Assembly (NCBI GenBank): GCA_030386875.1
Contig: CM059567.1
Coordinates: 54,978,020-55,042,019, forward strand
DNA length: 64,000 nt
Reading direction: 5' to 3'
DNA from: Morinoia aosen
Taxonomy: Eukaryota > Arthropoda > Malacostraca > Amphipoda > Talitridae
Shown: in pieces, positions 50,137 to 61,240 of the stretch
Numbering within the stretch: position 1 is the stretch's first letter
Layout: each line of letters opens with the position of its first letter
Notes under the pieces: generated by a model
Told to the model about the DNA's origin: nothing
Database searches by the model: none
The model's input: only the letters and a program-made list of their open reading frames with translations
Translations under genes and position numbers: made by a program

Positions 50137-50358
50137 TTTGATCAAAGCCTCCCGCAATAAACCAAAGATGAGACCCTCCTTAACACTCAAAAATGAATGA
50201 ACAGAGCAGCCACATAAGGTGATAACAATCGCAGCCATGGCAACAAGAACTTGCAATACCTGAGAAACGTCCGAGGACACAAACTGAGTAACCAACAGAA
50301 GGGGAAGAGCTGTCGCTGCGGCTAATGCAGCACACTGAGCTAGGAACCATCTTCTATC
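50137..50358 (-). CDS. candidate hydrophobic exon, phase-compatible with upstream gene
   Basis: On the minus strand a TTTATAG acceptor is followed at 50358 by an open frame of 74 codons (to an AAA|GTAGAT donor at 50137) or 81 codons (to TAA at 50113). It reads DRRWFLAQCAALAAATALPL at the start, then a second hydrophobic run (VLQVLVAMAAIVITLCG) and EGLIFGLLREALIK, suggesting two membrane-spanning or buried helices. The acceptor phase (0) equals the donor phase of the exon at 55659-57790, so the two could splice in frame across 5.3 kb. A one-in-three phase match is weak evidence, and the donor is poor. Alternatives: an exon of another gene, or a chance frame. Family not recognised. Confidence 0.35.
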
Positions 50359-50369
50359 CTATAAATTAT

Positions 50370-50469
50370 GATCAAGCTTCCAAGACTAAATAAAGATCAA
50401 ACTTCCAAGACTAAATCAAGATCAAGCTTCCAAGACTAAATTAAGATCAAGCTTCCAAGACTAAATCAA
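50370..50469. repeat. four-copy 25-bp tandem repeat
   Basis: GATCAAGCTTCCAAGACTAA plus ATAAA, ATCAA or ATTAA, four near-perfect copies. It lies 11 bp outside the acceptor of the candidate exon at 50137-50358. Confidence 0.95.
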
Positions 50470-52387
50470 CATTTACTCAACTACTGAGTCCAGTGCCCAA
50501 CCGTAAGAATCAACAGCGCTTCCGTAAAAAAAAAAAACAAGAAACACAGAGTAACCTTTCAAGTCGCCACAGCTTGCCTCCAATGACAAGCGGAACTGCG
50601 GCAAATCAAACATCTCCTAAGCCCGTTCAAACAGTGTCAAATCAATACCTCTCGCAAAAGACTGTTCAATTGTAACCGATAACATGGGACACAAAATGGC
50701 ACTACACCACAAGGGAATAAATAGAACTCCCTCATCGCAAACATGTCGATGTCTGAAACTTGAGTAAGGTACAAAACATTTATCATGGAGCCTACCGACA
50801 GGCATGATTTAATGATGTGGGCTCAGCTTTCAATAAAACTGGCAATAAGTAAAAAAAACTCAGTAGAGTATGAAGCAAAATGGCCTCACATGGAGAGTCA
50901 ACTTTAACTTACATGCGAGGCACGTCAAGTCACTGCAGACAGAGATGGCATTCTAAACTCACCCAAAAACCCACTTCAAAAAAACAACGGAGTGGGTTTG
51001 TTAACATGAATTACTGTTTTGATTTTCTCTGTCACAGTATACCTTGAAGTTCCCCAAGAAATGCAAGGTAGATTTCCCTCACTATATTGATTCAACGAAC
51101 TTTTTTCAAAATTTATTCAAAAACATGTAATCTAATTTTCAAGTACCAAGAAAGGCCAACTTATTTCGGGGATGCAATGTGAGGTAAAATTATGAATCGT
51201 TGCCTGACTACAAGTACCAATGTTTACACGCCTTTCGGCTTTATCGACCCATAGTTGTTTCTTGCACGGTGCTTCCCACAAAATGAAATGTTAAAAATAT
51301 CTCTTCAACTGAGCCACAGCTTGCTGGACACTCATGAGGCTACGCAATAAATGTGCAGGCATCTCTTGACGGATGTTTCTTTTAATATATTCCTGTCTTT
51401 ATTGCATTAGGTTATAGTAATATTCTAACGTCATGAAGGCTAGGAGTAAATCACTCCACAGGTGTGAAACATCTGAACATACATATAACATGTATTAATT
51501 GCTCTACAAATAAAACAAATGAGATAAAGACAACTGTAGCCACTCTAACTCCGAAAGTTTAATGTTATCGTGTTTTCAGCAACTTTTCGTGTAATCAGTG
51601 ACTTAGTTCCCTTAATTGACTAGCGTTCACGAAAATGTAACAATTACTGACTATGAGAGATGGAACAATATTTTTTTAACATAAAATACGTCTAAATATT
51701 TATTGATATTTTAATGCATTGTATTTTCTAGTAGAATTCATCCTCTATTTCAGGGTGCAGTAGAAGTTACTTGTGAAATGAATTAATTTGAAGCACTCTC
51801 AGAATTGAAATAGAAATTCACCCAAAAAAGCAATAAAACCCGAATGGGCTAGGCTTTTTCGAAAAAGTCACGTTTTTCGCTAACCCTGACTACAAGAGAC
51901 AGAAAAATGAAGTGATAAAAAAAACACACATCTGAACACGTGAGGAACACTAACACTCGTAGAGAGGGACCTACGGATTCCAACAAAATTCACGCTTTAG
52001 TCAGACTTTTAGATTGAAATTATAATAAGAACAACGTCACCAGGCAGTAGAACTACTCCGAATTCAGGAGAACACACAAAATGAGGAAACTGAAACTACA
52101 AAATCAGAAAGCAAGTCGTCCAGCTCTACCTAGTGGACAACGCAAACACACACTAAACAACTCGACCATCGCATTAAGACTATCATCAGGATTAAAAATG
52201 ATCAAGCATGAAAACCTATCGTGACAGGTGAATTGATGCTTTTGACCACACAACAAGAAGTAATAATTTCATGGTTACTTTGGTCAAAATTGGACATATG
52301 ATTTGCAGATAGTTACCTAAAATTAAATCCGCATTGATGTCTGATTTCTAAAGTGAAAAGGCGAAAATCGCTGTACGTACGGTCATA
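50470..52387. other. unannotated non-coding stretch
   Basis: Frames of 60-62 codons at 50493-50805 only. No gene, repeat family or RNA gene was recognised. Confidence 0.4.
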
Positions 52388-52456
52388 TTATTAATTCAAA
52401 TAGTGGAGTCTAAATATATAAAATTTTACGTTTCGAACTCAACAGTTCATCTTCAG
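52388..52456 (-). ncRNA. hammerhead-like motif of a possible Penelope-type element
   Basis: On the minus strand, CTGAAGATGAAC, then TGTTGAGTTCGAAACGT (52428-52456) has the layout of a hammerhead ribozyme core: CUGA.GA, a stem II hairpin (GAACT/AGTTC with a GTTG loop), then GAAAC. It is followed by a TAAAATTTTA palindrome and TTTAGACTCC. Such motifs are known from Penelope-like retroelements and related retrozymes. There is one extra base between the CUGA.GA box and stem II, and no clear GTC cleavage site was placed, so it is probably degenerate. No reverse transcriptase lies nearby. Confidence 0.4.
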
Positions 52457-54078
52457 CAAAAGAATTCTACGACAAACAAAACAAAAATATAAATAAATTA
52501 AAACTACACCATACAAAGGAATTCTAAAACCTAAAAAATAGTCGTAGGTTTGAAACTAAAAATAAACAACAAAACAATTAAGAACCAACAGTTACCTTTT
52601 TGTTATAAATAAAAACACTAAACTTTTGATAAGTTTATAACCTACAAAATGAATGAAGTTGTCAACAGATGCTACGGTCACCCAAAATGGCAGCAAGCCT
52701 AATTCCAAAGTTTTCCCATTTCCAGGCTCGCCGAAAAAAATACAAATTCAAAGCCAAGCGAGAAAACAATGAAGGATTTACAGGTGTGTGATAGTAAAGC
52801 CGATACAACACTTGTTCGTTCGAGTCAATAGATTCAAAGGCGGAAAAGTAGCACGACAAGGCACACTATCGCCACCAGCTGTACACAGCATTTCACTAGG
52901 ATAATAACGGAGTGCACAACTCCAAGCGATTTACGCATACAATCAATCGCATAAGTGAAATCCAATTACGAGGTGGAAGAACCGCGCCTATGAGGTTATT
53001 CTTTCAGTAATAATTCGCAAATTATCAAAATCAAATTACTACACATATTGAATGATTATTCTGATTGGCAGACTAAAGGCCAAATGCGGTGCTCATAACT
53101 CGCAATAAAGAAAACCGAACATGGAGAGAAAAATACATCAGACATGGGAGTAGAAGAATCAAGAATAATAGGGAATAAATAAATATCGAATAGAAGAAAC
53201 TATTGGCGACGGAAACTTTCCATTCAGCGAACGCGCACAAGAAATTTATCAATTTTCGAAGAGCGCAAAAGGCGTGGGTGTAATATCTACGAACAAAGCT
53301 CATAGAAAACTGTGGGTGCCTTTAACTTTACTTTATACATAAACGGCGTCTTCAATTTCTCACATAACCCGTGAGTTAAATCACTGCGAAGAAGTGTTTC
53401 ATACTATGGTGGATGGGTAAATACATGAGCAGGTTGAGCAGCGTCTACAATCGCAGAGGACCGTGGTACCTTATATGGTCAGGCTGCGCTGGGTGTGCCA
53501 AAAGCAGACCCATGCAGCAAACAACACACAAGGGGGCGGAGGGAGCAGGCCTCCTAACGCCCGAGCGGCACACACCTCCACCGACGGAGCACCAAGGCAC
53601 ACTGGCTCACAGTCTCACTGACTGCCACGGTCACCGTGCCACGGCCCACGAATCGTGTTCGTTCAGTTCGAGCACTCGGCAGTGACGAGCTCGAAGCCCC
53701 ATTGTCGTAACGAAGGCTCTGTCGCCACTTGCCAATTCCCAATAGAAGTGGGGTGAATTGTAAGCGCAGGAATTCGCGCCATTTTTCGATCGAGTCGTTT
53801 AAATGGCAGCAGTGAACTAGTCAGCGAACATAACATGACTGATAAGAACAGGCACGACATGCTTAGGTCATGGATCCACGGCGAAATGTGTGCAGCTATT
53901 CATAAAATTTATTACACTAGTTAAGGCATCATATGTACCAATCCAGAACTCATTCACCCGCGCAAATTATATTCAAACTATTTTACATAAAAATGTGAGC
54001 AATAAGTCATGTATCACCTGGCTCGACACCACGGTTACTTTTCAGACGACCATCTACCTGCAGTTAAACAATAAAACA
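52457..54078. other. unannotated stretch with CpG-rich segment
   Basis: CpG frequency is high (about 26 CpG in 52861-53400 by hand count). Bases 53430-53700 are GC-rich with frames on both strands (53413-53685 plus, 90 codons; 53554-53860 minus). No domain was seen. Confidence 0.4.
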
Positions 54079-54355
54079 AGATTAGATTAGATTAGATGTA
54101 AGTTTAAGCCTCCCTAACTGCTAAAACGAAAAGCGTTCCAAAAAGAGGAAGGAGGAAGGCACCATTTAAAAATTGAAAAAGAAAGTAGTAGGTGCTGAAA
54201 AACAGGACAGCAGTGAACCAAAAAAAGGCGGTCCTCAACAAAAAAAATTTATTTCAAATAAAAAAGGCCTACCTAACTCTGAGCTCGGGCCCTCACAGAT
54301 TTCCCCCCTGAGAGTGCTAATTTCCAAAAATACAATAGTTGTATCCCCCTGGGGG
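54079..54355 (-). mobile_element. SINE-like family copy 16 with internal deletion
   Basis: Tail AGATTAGATTAGATTAGATG. After GGCACCATTTA the sequence jumps to AAAATTGAAAAAGAAAGTAG, skipping about 90 bp of the family consensus. The 5' end (TACAATAGTTGTATCCCCCT) is intact. Confidence 0.9.
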
Positions 54356-55658
54356 CGAGAACTCGCAATGTAACGGGCTGCTCAATCCTAATATTGCATC
54401 TTATTCTGTGCCTTAACCACTAACACGCATCTCAAAACTACACAGATACAGTCTCACAATAACAATCGTCGCCGCAAAATGAGAGCCTAACCAAAATTCA
54501 AAAGTTAATAATGAGCTTTCTCCAACAGATCAATTTCAAGGCTAGCACTCTACAAAATATCAAAGTTCTTTGTTTATTTTGAGCCACGCACAAGGGTACC
54601 CATTTCTATAAATATAACGCGAAGTTTGACCCTATTTGACGCGTCGTCCTCCTCTATGAGGCGCAACTTAGAAGACGGGTTCGAACAAACTACACTCGTT
54701 TACTCCCCATGCAAGCTCCAGTGGTGGAGAACAAGTCTACTGCAGGAAACTAGCAGCCGCTGTGGTGCCATCTACAAATCTTCGCATTTAGGAGCAGTGA
54801 GAAAAAAAAGAAGAGAAGCCATGGCGTGATAGCAAGATCACATGCAGGGACAATCGCTCACATCGTGCGCTGATGAAGTACAGGGCGCACTCCAATGCTA
54901 GATGCTACGTTTTGTTACTGAATTTCAATAGTTCTGTCAAAAACTACAAACCTGAATATGAGTAGAAAATACAATAAGCTTCTTCAAATAAAACAAAAGC
55001 ATGCTACACAGCAAGATAAATTTAGTTTTGTTTCAACCGCGACTCAACAACTAAACTGGCCTTAAAAATTCACTATGAGAAACTGTCCGACATCTTTTCG
55101 GTGTCAGCTGAGCTGGGTAACTATTCCGAACACATGTGACTGACACTTCACCCACCTCACAAAGAATGCTCACTCTTACTGAACGACATTTTCAAATTAA
55201 TATTTGCAAGACAAAAAGACACCAGAAATTCAATGGAATCTCCACCCACAGCTTGTCCTGAACATGCGCTCGAAGATGACACATAATCTACTCAAAAAAC
55301 TGCGATACAGAAAGCAATGAACGACAGAAAAGTATCTTAACATACCTTCGAAACACTAGGTCAGCGCACGAGAAATTTCCACCATAAACACAATAGATCA
55401 TTTTCGTTCCAGGTACATGAACAAACGCTGTTTGCTTCAAAAGGTCACGCTGTGAACGCTGTGTTCTTGATGAGTAGCATGCTTCACATCACGAATCGCC
55501 AAAAACTCACCTTCACTCGCTCAAATGTTCTTCTTAGTTGCATGGGATTGTTGCACTAAAATTACAACTAATGTGACTTACACATCGGCCACTTGTCCCA
55601 CCCTTCATACCAAATAAATATGAATTCTCTTTACAAAACGAAAAAAAAATCAACTCAC
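54356..55658. other. intron or 3'-flank of the minus-strand gene
   Basis: This immediately follows the GTGAGT donor at 55658-55653. CpG density is normal here, unlike the intron on the other side of the large exon. The only minus-strand AATAAA noticed here is far away, near 54570. No further exon was recognised. Confidence 0.4.
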
Positions 55659-57790
55659 CCTCCTTCCAGATGTCGTGCCGGCGTCAATCTCACTGGTTGG
55701 AGTGGAGGTTCTGAAAACTTCGACGTTTTGACAATAGGTGGATGATTCACGTAGTTTCCACTGTTCATAATCTCTACAATTTCGAGAGTTAGGCGTGACA
55801 TTGATCACGTTGTTGATGGTCACACTTTGATATTCAAAGTTACGTGTATTATGGCAAAATTTTCGACCATCAAGACTCGTGTGACGGCTGTCACAATTGC
55901 TCACAGACACAGATGCGCACCCATGTGAAGTATCGGGAGTGTGTTCGGTTGCAGGTACATTTTCTGATATGGTAGAATCGTCAGCGCATATGAACCCAGC
56001 GTTCAGGGGGTCATTCAGTACAGTTGATTCATCTAATAAAGCATTTTCATCCTCTAAAATCAAAGCTTGACGTTTCTTCCGATCATCAGCTCGAGTCGGA
56101 TCAGTCAGAGCTTGATAGTCTCTTCGTCGAGGCTTATTCTTCATGCGTTGATTGACAGAAATATCAGGACCTTCTGGTATGTATTTCTCGGAAGCGTTGT
56201 AAGGAACACTACAAGTCTTTGGTTTTGTAGGAGTCTCAGGTGGGACGAAGATCTTTGGCGGCGACACAGCACCTCTCGGCCTGGAATGTACGGACGGGAC
56301 CATAACTTCGGACGGCGGCGAGCGCACGCTTCGTATCGGCCGGGACTTGCGGCCCAGAGACTTCTCTCTCAGGGCACAGTCCTGCAACCCAAGTTGTCGA
56401 AGAGAGCTCTGCATGACGCTTTGCTTCTTAGCATCATCGGTTACGTTAACTAAATTCTCCTTATCACACTCAAAAGAGTCTCTTCCTCCTTTGAATCTAC
56501 CATCACAGTTCGCTTGCGACACAAGACAGCTCACACGAGAAGGCACTTGAGGGATTTCGGACAATGATTCCTTAACATTACTAATACTGCTTTGGCAATG
56601 ATCAGGTTCTAAAGAATTAAATTTGGCAATTAGAGACGACACTAAAGCGGCATTCACTTTCGGATTAGAAAGACTAGAACATTGAGCTCTTATACTCGCC
56701 TTCTTACTTAAATCACTGGCACAAACAGATGCACTCACATCGTTCTTAGAATTACGCGCTGGTTTACTCATCGACACTAAGTTTTTCCTATCCACAGTCT
56801 CATCAAGAATTTCATCCTCAGATTTTGTCACACTTTCGTAGTTTGACTTGGACGTTACGACAGGAATTTGATCACAGGGTTTGGACTGCGTACCATCTGC
56901 ACCAGCTACTTTTTGTTGTTCAGGGTCATCCTCCATTATGCACTCGTTTTGCTCGAAGGCCATCAGGATCTCTCTCTCCATATTTACAGGAATACTCCGG
57001 CTGGTGCCCAATTCCGGTCTAAAAGATAGATTACCATCTCTGGCTGCATTTTTAATCAAGTCATTCCTGGAAGACATATCAGAAAAAGTAGAAGATTGTT
57101 CCTTGATTTCATTCATTACACTTGAAGTGCTTTGAGATTTACCACAAATGCTTAATGCGTCTTTGGATCTTCTACTGATGCTATTATTTTCTACAATTGG
57201 GTCGAATTCTGATGCGTTTTCCTTTTGTAGCTTAGATGTAGAAGTGTCATTATCCATAAGATTTGGAACATCGACTGCTATTAGAGAAAATGTTTCATTT
57301 TTCTTCTCCTCTGATACTTTAGCCGTAGATCCATTATCTACTGTGATGCGAGGAGTAGGAATTTCTGCCGATGAAAGTCTGTCTTCTTTAAATGACCCAT
57401 CCAAAGTATTGAGATTAGGTGTAAGAGAAACCTGACATTGATCAGAGGGGTTCGTGACTTTGGTTGCTCTACGTGAAATAGACTGCACTCCAAGGGCAGC
57501 ATCTTCAGAATTTACACTTCTACTGAGAGATGAAGGAGTTTTAAACACAGCACGAGCTAGCGGGGAGTGTGGCGAGTTGTAGGTCCTGCTAAAGCGGCTC
57601 TGAGACGAGGTTGGGGTACGCAGGGCCCCGCAATGTCCCCCGGTGAGGGGAGAGCGTGGGGAGTGGGGCAAAAAGAGAGGAGAGAGCAGGGCTGGGTTCA
57701 GAGGGGACCCATGGGGGGAGGAGCGAGGAGAGAGTCTTGTGTCACACCCCGCAGGTAGAGGAAGGAGCTCCAGACCTCCAGCCACGTCAC
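55659..57790 (-). CDS. large internal exon of an unrecognised Ser/Pro-rich, disordered protein
   Basis: A 2132-bp exon: acceptor TGTACATGTGCAG before 57790, donor GGAGG|GTGAGT at 55659, 710 codons with no stop. The first two bases complete a Gly codon begun in the exon at 62079-62219; the exon ends in phase 0. If unspliced, the frame would stop two codons later (TGA at 55650). Residues (exon numbering) 20-90 hold eight SP and two TP sites. KEN boxes lie at 190-192 (LQKENAS) and 444-446 (CDKENL), an RQALILEDE D-box-like site at 575, bipartite basic NLS-like clusters (KNKPRRR, DRKKRQ) at 551-574, and a short helix VSSLIAKFNSLE near 384-395. There are no folded catalytic domains. These motifs are common in cell-cycle-regulated nuclear or cytoskeletal proteins, but that is inference. 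The open region shown from 57830 includes intron sequence, so its first ATG is not the start. Confidence 0.85.
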
Positions 57791-58179
57791 CTGCACATGT
57801 ACATACATACATATACTTAAAATCAAGCACTCAAGACTGGAAATCAATCAAGACTGCGTGTGTATGATTTGTGTATGAAATAATGACACAATTTTGCTCA
57901 GCAGCAAGCATAGGACTACAAGATTTTAGGCTTCTAGAAGAAGTACCGCCCAGTTAGTAATGAAAATCCTTGGAGTTTCAATAGTGAATCAATACAGTGC
58001 AGTCTAACCGATCCTGACACCTCTTAGAGACACAATCTATGGGACAACAGAGAATTACTATTATTATATTGATCATTAATACTAGACATATTACTAAAAA
58101 AGTAATACTTCTAGTTGCATTTGCTATTGAAGTGTCAACTAACAAAAACAAGAGACGCAGAAGTGAGGGTATGAAGTAT

Positions 58180-58325
58180 ATTAGTTAGCTGATAAAGAGG
58201 AAAGAGAAGGGCCCCACTTAGTAGGGACTAAGAAAAACGGGAATCTATGCATAAGGTGTGCTCATGCACATGATACCCGGTGCATACAAACAGCAAGTTA
58301 GAAAAGAAGAGGCAGAAAAAACGAA
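58180..58325 (-). mobile_element. SINE-like family copy 17, diverged fragment
   Basis: Family blocks GAGGAAAGAGAAGG, ACTTAGTAGGGACTAAG, GGGAATCTATGCATAAGGTG, then CATGATACCCGGTGCATA and CAGCAAGTTAGAAAAGAAG occur in order. The 5' half is not recognisable. Confidence 0.65.
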
Positions 58326-59899
58326 GAAGAGATAGTGAAGAACATACTAAAACTGAACAAATCACAGTGAGCACGAAAGAAAGAAATCCCAATGACCTAT
58401 CAATAGCTAAGGTATCCCTACTGAATAGCAAAGAAGGTATTAAAACTGAACCAAGCACAGTGGGCATAAAAAAAATAAGTAACAAAGCTTATCTAAAGCT
58501 GAAATCTCTCTATTGAAAAGAATCTTTACCTTCCCTAGCAGCACCAGTCCCCATAGCTAAGAATAGACAAACCTAAGTATTCTACACCCATTGCCTTTTA
58601 TATGCCCCTTGAGGTGGTCACAAATGGGAGCCATTGGCAAGCACTGACAACAATTGAAAGGCAACATGAGAATTTTGTCCATTCTCTCTTGCTCAAATGT
58701 ATTCAACCAAATGAAAAGAATCACAAATAGAAAAATACAGAACACATGCAAACAGAAAAAGAATTGTACAACTGATTGTGCTACAGAAAAATTACCCACA
58801 AAGTCCTAACACTACATGGTGTTCTACCAACAATGCTGATTAAATTGCCCAGTCTTTAGTCTTTACGAACAGCTTTCTTTCACATCCTAAGTGACACTTC
58901 ATTTGTTCTTATTGCATTCAAAATTGTCGAGTTCTAGCTTGTAAAAAGATATTCTCATAGATTCAATAAACCATCAATATATTTACAAAATATTGTGTGC
59001 CAATTGTAATAAGCTTTTTACAGCAGGAAATTTTTGTACATGAGAAAAGCGTAACAAACAGCTGACAAACAAAAACCAGTTTTTTCTCGCTTAAACTTGA
59101 ACATGCTTATACACATTTTCAAAATTTATGCACATTTTTAAGAAGTAATATTAACATCAGAAACTTTTTTTAGTTAAAAAGGGATCATTACACTGCAAGT
59201 AGTAATTTAAGCAATTGAAGTACTATGTAACCATTTGATGTAGCCCTGCAATATTATTTGTTTTACCTAAGCATCTTCAGTCAGTTCATAATTCTCACAT
59301 TTCTTTCTTTGCATTCATGTTGATGTAGTACTGTCTTACCAACAGTAAATCTTTTGCCGTTCTATTAAATGTTTCAGCAATGAATTGGTAGAACTTTATT
59401 TCAACTTCATAATAAATCATAAAATTGAAATCAAAATGACTAATTTTCGTAGACATTCTTCTAATTTTTTTTCATCCAGCCTAAATTGCACTATAAAGTT
59501 CACATTGAAATGACATATTTTTGTAGAATTATATGCCCTTCAGCAACTCCGTAGGTAGCTTCAAATTTTTTAATGTGAACCACACATATTTTGTGCTCAG
59601 CTTTTGTCCATGAGCAAAATATTTTTTTTCTTGGCCACAATCGTTCAAAATTTAATTGGTGTCAACTCAAAAATAAATCCTCCTCAAAAATAATTTAGAT
59701 TTTCACCAAAAATAAATAAGTTTTGGCAGCTGAAGCATCTTGTGCTAATCCCCTTTGGTAAAAGAATATTCCAGTGTTGTCTTGAAATGAAGAAGTTCAA
59801 AGCCTATTCAGGGCATATTAGACATTGCATTTACTCCAATTGCAACACTTGAGGCAACACCCATGGTAGAGGAAACAAGGTAGCTTCAAACCAGTCTTC

Positions 59900-60080
59900 T
59901 TCTTCTTGATGATGTGGTTTTGCTGACGTCACGGCAACGAACCAAAAGCAGCGCTCATATTGCATCTGGTAGCACTGCTACCCCCAAATCTGGCTCCGCT
60001 ATTGGCCCAACAACATTGCGTTTTGGTGGCATCATAAATAGAGCCTTTCTATTGGCTAGCCAAACAAGAGGAGATGTATT
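59900..60080. promoter_or_regulatory. promoter-like island: CRE plus two CCAAT boxes
   Basis: A full palindromic CRE, TGACGTCA, lies at 59924-59931. Inverted CCAAT boxes (ATTGG) are at 60001-60005 and 60051-60055. This is the most CpG-rich piece of the otherwise CpG-depleted intron. In minus orientation the CCAAT boxes precede the CRE, which would suit an internal promoter for the 55659-57790 exon; a bidirectional element or enhancer is equally possible. Function is inferred. Confidence 0.4.
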
Positions 60081-60649
60081 TTCTCCCATAGAAATTATGC
60101 TACCTTGTTTTCTGCACTGGGGCACCAACACTAACCAAATCACTCCCTATAGCTGCTAAAACAGTTCACTTAAGCAATGCAGTTTGTTATAATACATCAA
60201 TTCATTCCACTCTCAGATTTGGCATGACAAGAGTAGTACAGATACAAAACGCTACAAGTTCTTCAAACACTATAAATCCCTGTACAAATCCAAGCAACTG
60301 TTAAATTTAGTGCTGCCACAAAGTTATTTTTCCCACACGCAAAAAAAATTCAACAAACCAAAAATAAATTATACCTTTTTCTACTTTTCAGTCACACAAT
60401 ATGTCTGTGTTATTACTTCAAGAGAACATTCATTTACAAAGAAGAGCTGTCAAAAGCCTTAAAAGTATTACAATCCTATTACTTAGTTTGGACTCTCAAG
60501 CAATGAATAAGACAATCTGAAGAGAGCAAAATCATTATCATTATTATTTCAGGGTTTTCTTGTTATGTACCACACTCGGACAATATCATATCTCAGCACA
60601 ACTGAGAATAGGAGGAGCATGTAGACACAGAGTTGAGGAAAACTGAAAA

Positions 60650-61226
60650 AGGAATGAAACTATAACAAAGGCAATATCAAGAGAACAAGAAGTAACTGTT
60701 TACTATGAAATGTGTAAAATGAGGTACTGTATATGTGTGATTCCACACAAGATACTCTGCACATAGGGAAAGAAAGTTAAGAAAGTAAATCTAAGAAGAT
60801 CTATCAATAAAGACAAGAAAATAAAAAAAGTAAAGCTGGCACAAAAGACAGAAAGTGGCACAAAAGACAGAAAGTGGCACAAAAGACAGAAAGTGGCACA
60901 AAAGACAGAAAGCGGCACAAAAGACAGAAAGCGGCACAAAAGACAGAAAGTGGCACAAAAGACAGAAAGTGGCACAAAAGACAGAAAGTGGCACAAAAGA
61001 CAGAAAGTGGCACAAAAGACAGAAAGTGGCACAAAAGACAGAAAGTGGCACAAAAGACAGAAAGTGGCACAAAAGACAGAAAGTGGCACAAAAGACAGAA
61101 AGTGGCACAAAAGACAGAAAGTGGCATAAAAGACAGAAAGTGGCACAAAAGTCAGAAAGTAGCACAAAAGACAAGTCCCTAATGCCTATCTACAAGTTAG
61201 GTACCTAACAACATCTCCCTTGAGGG
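60650..61226 (-). mobile_element. possible SINE-like family copy 18 interrupted by an array
   Basis: GTGTGATTCCACACAAGATACTCTGC (from 60736), CACATAGGGAAAG and AGTTAAGAAAG resemble the family's middle. CTCCCTTGAGGGG at 61214-61226 resembles its 5' terminus. A 19-bp minisatellite sits between them. The match left of 60730 is weak. Confidence 0.45.
60838..61172. repeat. 19-bp minisatellite, about 17.5 copies
   Basis: The unit is AGTGGCACAAAAGACAGAA, nearly invariant (variants AGCGG at three units, GGCATAAAAG and AAAAGTCAG near the right edge). The homogeneity indicates recent expansion. All six frames are open across it because the unit contains no stop in any phase, giving chance KWHKRQK-type frames (plus) and FVPLSVFCATFCLLCH-type frames (minus). 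Confidence 0.97.
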
Positions 61227-61240
61227 GCACTTATCAGCAT

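Noticed and set aside
57791..57830. Methionine start at 57830 for the large exon
   Set aside because: The upstream codons lie beyond a clear AG acceptor, and the spliced join to the 62079-62219 exon is in phase; the ATG is intronic.
60703..61208. Long open frames on both strands (78-154 codons)
   Set aside because: They read through the 19-bp array, whose unit has no stop in any phase; outside the array they end quickly.
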